Below are positions 34,166 through 42,033 of a DNA stretch of 42,033 nucleotides, piece after piece. This stretch comes from Prevotella sp. (GTDB lineage Bacteria > Bacteroidota > Bacteroidia > Bacteroidales > Bacteroidaceae): positions 1 through 42,033 of the forward strand of contig SUYI01000034.1 of assembly GCA_015060485.1 (NCBI GenBank). Direction: 5' to 3'. The first letter of the stretch is position 1. Every line of letters starts with the position of its first letter. Under the pieces are notes generated by a model that did no database searches, was not told the origin of the DNA, and was given only the letters and a program-made list of their open reading frames with translations. A program made the translations under genes and the position numbers.

Positions 34166-34896
34166 CCTGTATCATCGTTGACGACGAGCCGCTGGCCGTC
34201 AAATTGCTGGAGTCCTTCGCGGCAAAGACGCCCCAACTACGGTTGGAGGCTTCGTTTACAGATAGCGTCGAAGCCCTCAGCTGGTTGAAGGAACATCCCG
34301 TCAACCTCGCCTTCATGGACATCCAGATGCCCGACATGAACGGTATGGAACTCTCGCACATGTTGCCCGAGGGTACGAAAGTCATCTTTACCACTGCTTT
34401 CAAGGAGTATGCCTTCGAAAGCTACGAGGTCAGTGCCATCGACTTCCTGCTGAAGCCCATCAGATATAACAAATTCATCGCTGCCGTCGAGAAAGCCGAG
34501 CAGTGGTTCTCACATAGTCAGGCTCAGCCTGCAGACATTCCTCTCTCCTCTCACTCCTTACCACTCACCTCCAATAAGACTTCTATGTTTATCAGGGTGG
34601 ACGGGGAACTGCGGCAGATTAGTTTCGACCACATCCTCTATGTTGAGGGCATGAAGGATTACGTGCGCTTCCACATCGAGGGCGAGCGGTTGCCGCTGAC
34701 TACCCACATGACGATGAAAGCCGTTGAAGATGCCTTGCCCACAGATGCCTTTATGCGAATCAACCGCTCATACATTGTCCGCCTGGACAAGATACGAACG
34801 GTCGACCGTAATCTTTGTGTCTATATCGGTGAGGAGATTATCCGCGTTACCGACGCTTACCGCGAGGCTTTCGAGCATTACGTGCAGACTGCCTAG
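34150..34896 (+). CDS. LytTR-family response regulator
   Basis: 248 residues. The receiver domain (about 1-120) has acidic IIVDDEP, phospho-acceptor Asp in AFMDIQMPDMNG, Thr in TTAFKEYAFESY and Lys in DFLLKPI. The LytTR DNA-binding domain (about 145-245) includes HILYVEGMKDYVRFHIEG and AFMRINRSYIVRLDKI. It starts 3 bases after lytS and is presumably phosphorylated by it. The interdomain linker (about 132-141, LSSHSLPLTS) is encoded by heptamer repeats. The 3' end overlaps dacB by 50 bases, tail to tail. A target gene cannot be named; the barrel protein upstream is a candidate. Confidence 0.94.
   Translation: MNCELTCIIVDDEPLAVKLLESFAAKTPQLRLEASFTDSVEALSWLKEHPVNLAFMDIQMPDMNGMELSHMLPEGTKVIFTTAFKEYAFESYEVSAIDFLLKPIRYNKFIAAVEKAEQWFSHSQAQPADIPLSSHSLPLTSNKTSMFIRVDGELRQISFDHILYVEGMKDYVRFHIEGERLPLTTHMTMKAVEDALPTDAFMRINRSYIVRLDKIRTVDRNLCVYIGEEIIRVTDAYREAFEHYVQTA
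34543..34570 (+). repeat. Heptamer array in the lytR linker (CTCACCT family)
   Basis: CTCTCCT, CTCACTC, CTTACCA, CTCACCT. It encodes LSSHSLPLT in frame between receiver and LytTR domains. Confidence 0.8.
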
Positions 34897-36169
34897 ACTT
34901 CGTGGCCTTCGCGCCCTTCTTTACTACTGGCTTCTGTCTGCTGACAACAGACTTCTGACTACTGTCTCCTAAATCTTCCCCACACAGCACCCTGCAGACG
35001 CGGTCCTGGAAGGCTTTCCCGCTAGTCTTGTCAAGAATGCCCTGATTGATGATGGCGAAAGCCAGCTCATGGCCATTGGCTGCTGTACAGTATCCCGCCA
35101 GCGACGAGATGCCCGTCAGCGTTCCCGTCTTGGCACGCACATTGCCTTGGGCAAGGGTTTTCTGCATGCGGCTTTTCAATGTTCCGTCGACTCCAGCAAC
35201 AGGCAGCGAAGGCATCAGTGCCTTACTGATAGACGGGGTGCGCCACGCATGACGCAGCAAGGTAACGAGCAACTCGACGGTGACATAGTTATAAAGCGAC
35301 AGTCCAGAGCCATCGGCAATACGATAGTTGCTGGCATTCAGTCCCAGGCGGTTGATGAGTTTACGGGTGACAGTACGTGCGTCGACAGCTGTAGCAGGAT
35401 GGTGTCCTACGGATGCTGCCGTCTGATAGAACATAGACTCGGCATAGAAGTTGTCACTGACCTTCATCATTCGTTCCAACACCTGTGTGATGCTGTGACA
35501 GCATACTTCCAGCAACTGGGCGTCGTCGGGCTTGCGACCCTGCATCAGCTGCACACCCTCCAGATTAATACCCAGACGTGAAATCTCCTCAGCCAGCGTC
35601 GAAGTAAAATTGTCCTTACGACCAATAGTCAACGCAATGAGCATGGGGTTGTCGTCGTCCCAGCACCAGCCTTCGCCATAGTCCAGCGACTCCTTGAAGG
35701 AGCGGTCGGCAACTATCTGTCCGCGAATGCTGTCAACGCCCAAATTGCGAATGCTGGCAGCCAGCGTGACGACATCGTCCTGCGTCAGCATGGGGTCGAA
35801 ACCGCCCACACAGTAAATGTTACCCACCAGTGTACGTCCGTGAACCTCGCCGGTATAAAAGAGACGGGTCTGATACTCGTATTTCGGCCCCAGCTGGTCA
35901 AGAGCCGTAATGCTGGTAACAAGTTTCATGCACGATGCCGGACGGAGCTTCTGACGGTAGTTATAACAATACAGTGCTGTGTCGGCTGTCAGGTCATAGA
36001 CCATCAGGCCCACCTGTGAAGTTTCAAACAGAGGATTGTCAAGCAGTGAATCGAGCTTCATGCAAAGGCTGTCGTTTGCCGACTCGAAGGTCTCACTACG
36101 GTTCGCATTCTGGGCCCATGAGGCCACAGACAGCCAAAATATCAAGGTTAAAAAACAATATTTCTTCAT
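34847..36169 (-). CDS. dacB: D-alanyl-D-alanine carboxypeptidase/endopeptidase (PBP4 type)
   Basis: 440 residues from the ATG at 36169, with signal peptide MKKYCFLTLIFWLSVASWAQ. A longer open frame upstream is rejected because it reads through nadB antisense. The three penicillin-binding motifs are SCMK in LRPASCMKLVTS, SDN in KVSDNFYAESMF and KTG in VRAKTGTLTG. It trims or cleaves peptidoglycan peptides in the periplasm. The C-terminal 38 residues are a very basic tail: heptamer-encoded SSQKSVVSRQKPVV (about 402-416), then KSRQSARNARKPRGKRR, the last part lying antisense to the lytR end. The promoter is part of a palindrome shared with nadB, and the leader is only a few bases. Confidence 0.92.
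   Translation of the reverse strand: MKKYCFLTLIFWLSVASWAQNANRSETFESANDSLCMKLDSLLDNPLFETSQVGLMVYDLTADTALYCYNYRQKLRPASCMKLVTSITALDQLGPKYEYQTRLFYTGEVHGRTLVGNIYCVGGFDPMLTQDDVVTLAASIRNLGVDSIRGQIVADRSFKESLDYGEGWCWDDDNPMLIALTIGRKDNFTSTLAEEISRLGINLEGVQLMQGRKPDDAQLLEVCCHSITQVLERMMKVSDNFYAESMFYQTAASVGHHPATAVDARTVTRKLINRLGLNASNYRIADGSGLSLYNYVTVELLVTLLRHAWRTPSISKALMPSLPVAGVDGTLKSRMQKTLAQGNVRAKTGTLTGISSLAGYCTAANGHELAFAIINQGILDKTSGKAFQDRVCRVLCGEDLGDSSQKSVVSRQKPVVKKGAKATKSRQSARNARKPRGKRR
34924..34965 (-). repeat. Heptamer array in the dacB tail (CTNCTGN family)
   Basis: Six units (CTACTGG, CTTCTGT, CTGCTGA, CAACAGA, CTTCTGA, CTACTGT), one inverted. On the coding strand it gives the 7-residue repeat S(S/R)QK(S/P)VV. 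Confidence 0.8.
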
Positions 36170-36176
36170 AATCGCG

Positions 36177-36208
36177 TGCAAAATTACAAAAAAAGTTGTA
36201 ATTTTGCA
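36177..36208. promoter_or_regulatory. Palindromic divergent promoter of dacB and nadB
   Basis: TGCAAAATTACAA (36177-36189), a 6-base spacer AAAAAG, and its exact complement TTGTAATTTTGCA (36196-36208). Each arm holds a -7 box TAATTTTG: 36179-36186 on the minus strand for dacB and 36199-36206 on the plus strand for nadB. The boxes are too close for two polymerases at once. Confidence 0.75.
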
Positions 36209-36226
36209 GCGTAAATTACTATAAAT

Positions 36227-37813
36227 ATGGTATACAAGTACGATTTCCTGATTATCGGAGCTGGTGTGGCCGGTATGAGTTATGCCCTGAAGGTAGCCCG
36301 AGCCAAGAAGGGCAAGGTATGCATCATCTGTAAAGCCGGTCTCGACGAAGCCAACACGTCGTTTGCCCAGGGCGGTGTGGCCAGTGTGACGAATTTGGAG
36401 CTTGACAATTTCGACAAGCACGTTGAAGACACGATGATTGCCGGCGACTACATCAGCGACCGCCAAGCCGTTGAGCAGGTGGTGCACAATGCTCCTGAGC
36501 AGATTCAGGAACTGGTACAATGGGGCGTCAATTTCGACCGCAAGGAGGATGGTAAGTTCGACCTGCACCGTGAGGGCGGACACTCTGAATTCCGCATCCT
36601 GCACCATGCCGATGATACCGGTGCCGAGATTCAGCGCGGACTGATGGAGGCTGTTCGGGCCTGCCCAGACATTGAGATCAAAGAGAACCACTTTGCCGTA
36701 GAAATCATCACACAACACCATCTGGGCGTCCGTGTGACACGCCGCTCACCCAACATCCAGTGCTACGGTGCCTATGTGCTGAATCCCATCACCGAGAAGG
36801 TCGACACCTATCTCTCGAAAATCACCGTCATGTGTACGGGTGGCTGCGGAGCCGTCTATCTGACCACCTCGAATCCCGTCATCGCAACAGGCGACGGCAT
36901 CGCTATGGTCTATCGCGCCAAGGGTACCGTGGCCGATATGGAGTTCGTACAGTTCCACCCCACCGTGCTGCATAACCCCAAGGAGACACACCCCGCCTAC
37001 CTCATCACCGAGGCCATGCGCGGCTATGGCGGCATTCTGAAACTGCCCAATGGTGAGGAGTTCATGCAGAAATACGATGAACGCCTCTCGCTGGCACCTC
37101 GCGACATCGTGGCCCGTGCCATCGACAAGGAAATGAAAATTCACGGTCTGGACCACGTCTGTCTGGACGTCACCCACAAGGACGCTGCCGAGACGAAGAA
37201 ACACTTCCCGAATATCTACCAGAAGTGTCTCAGCATCGGCATCGACATTACCACCGACTATATTCCTGTACGGCCTGCCGCCCACTACATGTGCGGAGGT
37301 ATCAAGGTCGACCTCAACGGACAGTCCAGCATCGAACGGCTCTATGCCCTCGGCGAATGTTCATGCACAGGACTGCATGGCGGCAACCGTCTGGCCTCTA
37401 ACTCACTCATCGAGGCAGTGGTCTATGCCGATACCGCTGCCAAGGACTCACTGCAGCATGTCGATCTGTACGATTGGAACGACAAGGTTCCCGAATGGAA
37501 CGACGAGGGTACGATGACCAACGAGGAGAAGGTGCTGATCACCCAATCCGTCCGCGAAGTCAATCAGATTATGTCCAACTATGTAGGCATCGTACGCAGC
37601 GACCTGCGTCTGCACCGTGCCTGGGACCGCCTCGACATGCTCTACGAGGAGACCGAACGCCTCTTTAAGCGTGTGAAGGCCTCGCGCGACATCTGCGAAC
37701 TGCGTAATATGATTAATGTGGGCTATCTCATCACCCGCTGGGCATTGGAACGCAAGGAGTGTCGCGGACTACACTTTACCACCGACTATCCTCTCCATGC
37801 ATACGATAAATAA
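36227..37813 (+). CDS. nadB: L-aspartate oxidase
   Basis: 528 residues. The FAD-binding start is DFLIIGAGVAGMSYALKVA, followed by SFAQGGVASV, HREGGHSEFRILHHADDTG, FVQFHPTVL, LITEAMRGYGGILKLPNGE, RPAAHYMCGGIKVDL and TGLHGGNRLASNSLIEAVVY. These distinguish L-aspartate oxidase from fumarate reductase flavoprotein subunits. It oxidises L-aspartate to iminoaspartate for quinolinate and NAD synthesis; nadA and nadC are not in the window. It is monocistronic, between the palindromic promoter and a terminator. Confidence 0.95.
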   Translation: MVYKYDFLIIGAGVAGMSYALKVARAKKGKVCIICKAGLDEANTSFAQGGVASVTNLELDNFDKHVEDTMIAGDYISDRQAVEQVVHNAPEQIQELVQWGVNFDRKEDGKFDLHREGGHSEFRILHHADDTGAEIQRGLMEAVRACPDIEIKENHFAVEIITQHHLGVRVTRRSPNIQCYGAYVLNPITEKVDTYLSKITVMCTGGCGAVYLTTSNPVIATGDGIAMVYRAKGTVADMEFVQFHPTVLHNPKETHPAYLITEAMRGYGGILKLPNGEEFMQKYDERLSLAPRDIVARAIDKEMKIHGLDHVCLDVTHKDAAETKKHFPNIYQKCLSIGIDITTDYIPVRPAAHYMCGGIKVDLNGQSSIERLYALGECSCTGLHGGNRLASNSLIEAVVYADTAAKDSLQHVDLYDWNDKVPEWNDEGTMTNEEKVLITQSVREVNQIMSNYVGIVRSDLRLHRAWDRLDMLYEETERLFKRVKASRDICELRNMINVGYLITRWALERKECRGLHFTTDYPLHAYDK

Positions 37814-37830
37814 ACGTCAAAAAATATGAA

Positions 37831-37867
37831 AAAACGGGCTGACCATTTGGTTGACCCGTTTTTTTTT
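37831..37867 (+). terminator. nadB terminator
   Basis: AAAACGGG (37831-37838) pairs with CCCGTTTT (37855-37862), with further inner pairing, followed by T residues. The -33 box of the next gene sits in its loop. Confidence 0.8.
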
Positions 37868-37877
37868 CATAATTTCG
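37846..37877 (+). promoter_or_regulatory. Promoter of the Cys/His-rich gene
   Basis: TTTG at 37846-37849, a 20-base spacer and TAATTTCG at 37870-37877. It overlaps the nadB terminator and ends 10 bases before the ATG at 37888. Confidence 0.6.
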
Positions 37878-37887
37878 CGGCGTGAAA

Positions 37888-38232
37888 ATGAAGAAACGGC
37901 AAATATCATCATGGTTGCTATTGGCAGTATTCGTGCCAATGCTGCTGTTGTCGTCGCTTCACATTCACGGCTACGAGCAGTCTGCAGAAGACCTGTGTAC
38001 GGAATGTGTGCACCACCAGTGTGGCGGACACCTAGGACAACAGACACTGTCGATGGACGACTGTCTGCTGTGTCAATTCCTGACACTACCTATGGCGCTG
38101 GCAGCATGTATCATAGCTGTTACCGTATTCATTCATATTGACAGATTAGCGTATGCCCAAAGCACAGACCATATCTGCAAGCAGGCTTTGGGCGTCGTCG
38201 TCACCCGCGGGCCACCAGCTTACTCTTTTTAA
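37888..38232 (+). CDS. Small Cys/His-rich membrane-associated protein, function unknown
   Basis: 114 residues from the ATG at 37888; a GTG at 37882 would add two residues. An N-terminal hydrophobic segment (SSWLLLAVFVPMLLLSS) is followed by HIHG and then LCTECVHHQCGGHL and MDDCLLCQF, giving two CxxC pairs and several His that could bind a metal ion. A second hydrophobic segment follows (LTLPMALAACIIAVTVFIHI). I do not recognise a named family with confidence; short proteins of this style, such as DUF2946-like ones, often precede TonB-dependent receptors for metals. It lies 83 bases before such a receptor, so a role in metal handling at the envelope is a reasonable inference. Confidence 0.7.
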   Translation: MKKRQISSWLLLAVFVPMLLLSSLHIHGYEQSAEDLCTECVHHQCGGHLGQQTLSMDDCLLCQFLTLPMALAACIIAVTVFIHIDRLAYAQSTDHICKQALGVVVTRGPPAYSF

Positions 38233-38315
38233 AGGTGAAAAAGTAAAAGAGTTAAATGGGGTCGGTCCATAAAGGGCCTCAAAATCCCACAAAACCGGAT
38301 TTAAAATCAATCAAA

Positions 38316-40490
38316 ATGAAAAAGCATTATATCATGCTGTCATTGTTGTGCGTATGTACTCCGATGACAGCGCAAAACAATATAGACCAGCACCAGCACC
38401 TCGAGGATTCGACGGATGTCTTTTACCGTCATTTGAAACTGAACGAATTGGTAGTAACTGGCGTGACAGGTGATACGAAACTGAAAAACGCCACAGCACC
38501 CATCAGCATTGTACGTCCGCAGGAACTGCGGGCAACGGCAGCAACAAATATCATTGACGCCATAGCACACCAGCCCGGCATGGCCCAGCTGACTACAGGT
38601 GGCGGCATCGGAAAACCCATCATCCGCGGATTAGGATACAACCGCGTGGTGGTGATGAGTGAAGGTGTCCGGCAGGAAGGTCAGCAGTGGGGCGACGAAC
38701 ACGGTGTGGAAGTGGATGGCAGTGCGGTGAACTCTGTAGAGATTCTGAAGGGTCCGGCATCGCTGATGTATGGTTCGGACGCTATGGCGGGAGTAGTTAT
38801 CCTGCACAGCCAGGCTGTTCCTGCCGAAGGTACCCTGCGCGCCAACGTCAGCTCGGAATACCAGACGAATAACGGACTTTTTGGCTATTCGCTGTCAGCC
38901 GCCGGCAACAAAAAAGGCTTTATTTGGGACGCGCGGTTCAGCCACAAAATGGCTCATGCATATAAGAATAAGTATGATGGTTACGTGCCTGGTTCGCAGT
39001 TTTTGGAGCGTGCCGGACGATTGAGAATCGGACTGCAGAAAAACTGGGGACACTCTTGGCTGACATGGACAGCATACCATCAGACACCCAGCATCATCGA
39101 GGGAGAACGCGATGAAGAGAGCGGAGAACTGGTGTATTCTTCGGTTTCCCCGAAGAGTTACTCCAAGTCCCTTCCCTTCCAGCAGGTGAAACACTACAAG
39201 CTGGTGTGGGACAACAGCGTGAATCTGTCGTCGGGTTACCTGAAAGCCATTGTGGGCTACCAGCAGAACCGCCGCAAGGAATACGAGGAGAGCATGGATG
39301 AATACGAGGCTTTCTTTAAATTGCACACGCTGACCTACGACCTGCGCTACCTGACGCATGAATGGGACGGTTGGAAGCTGTCGGCAGGCATCGGAGGCAT
39401 GTATCAACAGTCGCTGAATAAAGGTGAGGAGGCACTGATTCCGGAATACCGGCTGTTCGACTTCGGCATCTACGCCACCGCCAGCAAGCGTCTGAACCGA
39501 TGGACGCTGAACGGTGGCGTGCGCTACGACCATCGCCGCGTACACAGCGACGAGTTCGTCGACGAGGGTGAACTGCGATTCAGCGATTTGAAACGAAACT
39601 TTAATGGCGTGACAGGAAGCATCGGTGCGGTGTGGAATCTGAACGACCATTTTGACATGCGACTGAATGTTGCACGCGGATTCCGTACACCCAACCTGAG
39701 TGAGTTGGCCTCGAACGGTGTACACGAAGGGTCGCAACGCTATGAGATAGGCAACGGGGATCTGAAGGCAGAATACAGTCTGCAGGCCGACTTTGGGCTC
39801 GACTTTACATCACAATATATATCGGCACAACTGTCACTGTTTGCCAACCGCATCGACAACTACATCTTCATGCACCGACTACTTGAGGAGGTGGAAGAAG
39901 GTTACCTGACCTATGCCTACAGACAAGGTGATGCGCGACTGATGGGTTTCGAAGCAGGCATCGATATTCACCCCATACACTCGATACACTTGGAAAATAC
40001 CTTCTCATATGTCGACGCTCAGCAGTTGCACCAGACAGATGAGAGTATCAAATATCTGCCCTTCACACCCGCTCCACGCTGGACGTCAGAAGTGAAATGG
40101 GAATTGATGCACCACTCGCACCCCACCATGGGACCACATTCGCACCACACCCACCATGCCAAAGGGCTATCAGCCGACAACCTCTACATCGCTGCTGGTC
40201 TAGAGTGCTATCTGCCACAGAACCATATCTACAGCGCTGACGACACCGAGACGGCGACGCCCAGCTATACGTTGGTAAACCTCTCGGCAGGCACCGATCT
40301 GACGTGGAAGGGCAAGAAAGTGGCTGAACTATACATCACAGCTGATAACCTGCTGAACCGTGCCTACCAGAATCACCTGAGCCGACTGAAATATACTGAT
40401 ATGAACGCGGTAACAGGACGCCAGGGCGTCTATAATATGGGCCGTAACATCACGTTCAAATTGGTTGTTCCTTTGAATTTTGACATTTAA
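38316..40490 (+). CDS. TonB-dependent receptor, probable metal or metal-chelate uptake
   Basis: 724 residues from the ATG at 38316, giving signal peptide MKKHYIMLSLLCVCTPMTAQ. An upstream in-frame ATG at 38256 has no signal-like sequence. The TonB box is near LNELVVTGVTGDTKL. The plug has APISIVRPQELRATAATNII, IIRGLGYNRVVVMSEGVRQE and SVEILKGPASLMYGSDAMAG. The barrel ends in NITFKLVVPLNFDI. An extracellular loop late in the barrel is strikingly His-rich (MHHSHPTMGPHSHHTHHAKG), as in zinc receptors of the ZnuD kind, and the protein is preceded by a Cys/His-rich small protein. Zinc, copper or nickel are candidates; the metal is not proven. No carboxypeptidase-regulatory domain is present, so it is not a SusC. 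Confidence 0.9.
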   Translation: MKKHYIMLSLLCVCTPMTAQNNIDQHQHLEDSTDVFYRHLKLNELVVTGVTGDTKLKNATAPISIVRPQELRATAATNIIDAIAHQPGMAQLTTGGGIGKPIIRGLGYNRVVVMSEGVRQEGQQWGDEHGVEVDGSAVNSVEILKGPASLMYGSDAMAGVVILHSQAVPAEGTLRANVSSEYQTNNGLFGYSLSAAGNKKGFIWDARFSHKMAHAYKNKYDGYVPGSQFLERAGRLRIGLQKNWGHSWLTWTAYHQTPSIIEGERDEESGELVYSSVSPKSYSKSLPFQQVKHYKLVWDNSVNLSSGYLKAIVGYQQNRRKEYEESMDEYEAFFKLHTLTYDLRYLTHEWDGWKLSAGIGGMYQQSLNKGEEALIPEYRLFDFGIYATASKRLNRWTLNGGVRYDHRRVHSDEFVDEGELRFSDLKRNFNGVTGSIGAVWNLNDHFDMRLNVARGFRTPNLSELASNGVHEGSQRYEIGNGDLKAEYSLQADFGLDFTSQYISAQLSLFANRIDNYIFMHRLLEEVEEGYLTYAYRQGDARLMGFEAGIDIHPIHSIHLENTFSYVDAQQLHQTDESIKYLPFTPAPRWTSEVKWELMHHSHPTMGPHSHHTHHAKGLSADNLYIAAGLECYLPQNHIYSADDTETATPSYTLVNLSAGTDLTWKGKKVAELYITADNLLNRAYQNHLSRLKYTDMNAVTGRQGVYNMGRNITFKLVVPLNFDI

Positions 40491-40510
40491 TCAGTGAATA
40501 GCCACCATAG

Positions 40511-40538
40511 AAAAGCCCCGCCAAACGGCGAGGCTTTT
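40511..40538. terminator. Bidirectional terminator between the receptor gene and guaA
   Basis: AAAAGCCCCGCC (40511-40522) pairs with GGCGAGGCTTTT (40527-40538) with one mismatch and a 4-base loop. A and T runs flank it on both sides, suiting the two convergent genes. Confidence 0.8.
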
Positions 40539-40557
40539 CCTTTATCTCGTTTTTTTA

Positions 40558-42033
40558 TCACTCCCACTCGATCGTTGCGGGTGGTTTCGAGGAGATATCG
40601 TAGCAGACGCGGTTGACACCGCGTACCTTGTTGATAATCTCATTCGAGACCTTGGCCATAAAGTCATAAGGCAGATGGGCCCAGTCAGCAGTCATCGCAT
40701 CCGTAGAGGTGACAGCACGCAGGGCTACGGGATGTTCGTAGGTACGCTCGTCGCCCATAACACCCACCGAACGAACAGTGCTCAGCAGAATGGCACCAGC
40801 CTGCCACACCTTATTATACAGGGTTTCCCCATCGGTATCGACATATTCGCGAAGTCCACGGATGTAGATATCATCGGCATCCTGAAGGATACGTACTTTT
40901 TCTGGGGTGATATCGCCCAGAATGCGTACAGCAAGGCCTGGGCCAGGGAAAGGATGACGGGTAATCAGGTGCTCGGGCATACCCAGCTGACGGCCTACAC
41001 GACGCACCTCGTCCTTGAACAGCCACTTCAGCGGTTCGCAGAGCTGCAGATTCATCTCCTTGGGCAGTCCGCCGACATTGTGGTGACTCTTAATGACTTT
41101 ACCCGTGATGTTGAGCGACTCGATGCGGTCTGGATAAATGGTACCCTGGGCCAGCCAACGGGCATCAGTAATCTTCTTAGCCTCAGCATTGAACACCTCG
41201 ACGAAGTCGCGACCAATAATCTTACGTTTCTCTTCTGGTTCAGTAACTCCGGCCAGATCGGAGAAGAACTTCTCGCTGGCATCGACACCGATTACATTCA
41301 AGCCGAGAACCTTGTAGTCGTTCATGACCTGCGTGAACTCGTTCTTGCGTAACATGCCATGATCGACAAAGATACACGTCAGACGGTCACCAATGGCGCG
41401 ATTCAGCAACACTGCGGCAACTGATGAGTCAACACCACCAGAGAGGCCCAGAATGACACGGTCCTGTCCCAACTGTTCTTTCAACTCTGCAACAGTAGAA
41501 TCAACAAACGATGCGGCACTCCATTCCTGCCGCGAGCCACAGATGTCGACGACGAAATTCTTGATGAGCGTCTTGCCCTGCGAGGTGTGAAAGACTTCCG
41601 GATGGAACTGAACTGCCCAAACAGGCTGCTTCATTGAAGCAAAGGCGGCATTGGTGACATCCTTGGTAGAACCAATCACCTTGAAATCGTCAGGAATAGC
41701 GGTAATGGTGTCACCATGCGACATCCACACCTGTGAGTGCTGTTCAAAGCCCTTGAAAAGAGGATTCGTGGTGTCAACCGTCTCAAGGTTGGCACGACCA
41801 TACTCACGGCTATCGGCCTTCTCGACCTTTCCACCGAGGGTGTTGGAAATGAACTGTGCACCATAGCAGATGCCCAATACCGGCAGACGGCCTACGAACT
41901 GCGAAAGATCAACCTTAAAGGCCTCGGGGTCGTGGACCGAGTAGGGAGATCCGCTCAAGATAACACCAATGACCGAGGGATCGTCCTTGGGGAATTTGTT
42001 GTAGGGCATGATTTCGCAGAAGGTGTCCAACTC
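40558..42033 (-). CDS. guaA: GMP synthase (glutamine-hydrolysing), 5' partial
   Basis: The frame is open to the window edge, so about 20 N-terminal residues are missing; 491 are visible, starting [15 protein letters not shown]. The glutamine amidotransferase domain has nucleophile Cys in LGICYGAQF and the His-Glu pair in VQFHPEVFH. The ATP-pyrophosphatase domain has [16 protein letters not shown], followed by [11 protein letters not shown] and [15 protein letters not shown], and the C-terminal dimerisation domain ends KPPATIEWE. It converts XMP to GMP with glutamine and ATP in the cytoplasm. It is a housekeeping gene with no visible link to the neighbouring receptor. Confidence 0.97.
   Translation of the reverse strand, partial: ELDTFCEIMPYNKFPKDDPSVIGVILSGSPYSVHDPEAFKVDLSQFVGRLPVLGICYGAQFISNTLGGKVEKADSREYGRANLETVDTTNPLFKGFEQHSQVWMSHGDTITAIPDDFKVIGSTKDVTNAAFASMKQPVWAVQFHPEVFHTSQGKTLIKNFVVDICGSRQEWSAASFVDSTVAELKEQLGQDRVILGLSGGVDSSVAAVLLNRAIGDRLTCIFVDHGMLRKNEFTQVMNDYKVLGLNVIGVDASEKFFSDLAGVTEPEEKRKIIGRDFVEVFNAEAKKITDARWLAQGTIYPDRIESLNITGKVIKSHHNVGGLPKEMNLQLCEPLKWLFKDEVRRVGRQLGMPEHLITRHPFPGPGLAVRILGDITPEKVRILQDADDIYIRGLREYVDTDGETLYNKVWQAGAILLSTVRSVGVMGDERTYEHPVALRAVTSTDAMTADWAHLPYDFMAKVSNEIINKVRGVNRVCYDISSKPPATIEWE

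Noticed and set aside
36170..36721. An N-terminal extension of dacB of about 180 codons
   Set aside because: It runs antisense through nadB and across the shared promoter; the ATG at 36169 begins a proper signal peptide.
38256..38315. An N-terminal extension MGSVHKGPQNP of the TonB receptor
   Set aside because: It precedes an excellent signal peptide at 38316 and shows no signal or family features itself.

Overview
The window looks like chromosomal DNA of a Bacteroidales bacterium, most likely a gut or rumen Prevotella-type species. The evidence is a SusC/SusD-type polysaccharide utilisation locus (PUL), many promoters with the Bacteroidota -7 box TAnnTTTG, mostly weak Shine-Dalgarno sequences, and protein families typical of the group (DUF4421, OMP_b-brl_3, PlpD-like patatin, GH2 with DUF4982). 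The genus is an inference. I see no rRNA, tRNA, insertion sequence, phage or CRISPR array. Genes are packed tightly and no gap without a gene exceeds about 205 bases.

Layout. 1-3394 (+): the end of etfB, then etfA and a long acyl-CoA dehydrogenase, closed by a terminator. 3527-5983 (+): a secreted GH2 enzyme. 5949-18527 (-): a PUL read as susC, susD, a SusE-position lipoprotein, a GH43 lipoprotein, GH51 and a second GH43. Two GH43 enzymes of arabinanase type plus a GH51 arabinofuranosidase point to arabinan (pectin side chain) as substrate; the facing GH2 may remove galactose-type decorations. 18710-23682 (-): a probable operon of a cytidylate-kinase-like gene, guanine deaminase and, overlapping it by ATGA, a membrane-spanning regulator with the HTCS propeller sensor and an AraC output but no kinase or receiver domain. 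23786-34146: fhs, a decayed DUF4421 gene, a SemiSWEET transporter, purN, a patatin-barrel fusion, mutY, an outer-membrane barrel protein and lytS. 34150-42033: lytR, dacB, nadB, a Cys/His-rich small protein, a TonB-dependent receptor with a His-rich loop, and guaA, which runs off the end.

The most unusual feature is not a gene. Short arrays of degenerate 7-base tandem repeats of at least eight different sequences occur throughout 7.7-35 kb. Some lie between genes, but most lie inside them in frame: guaD, mutY, lytS, lytR, dacB, GH51, the HTCS-like regulator and the signal peptides of two PUL lipoproteins. Because 7 is not a multiple of 3, each array reads as a 7-residue peptide repeat. Most arrays are oriented on the strand that avoids stop codons. 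Some arrays are paired as inverted copies that form hairpins, and one array supplies both the stop codon of lytS and the start codon of lytR. A second dispersed element, a tandem hairpin of about 35-41 bases, occurs three times, once inside a GH43 reading frame. Together they look like a family of small interspersed repeats that supplies coding sequence, leaders and hairpins to many genes.

Other points: convergent gene pairs overlap at their ends three times; several promoters sit so close to start codons that leaders of fewer than about 8 bases are predicted (lytS, mutY, dacB); and nadB and dacB diverge from a perfect 13+6+13 palindrome that carries both -7 boxes.
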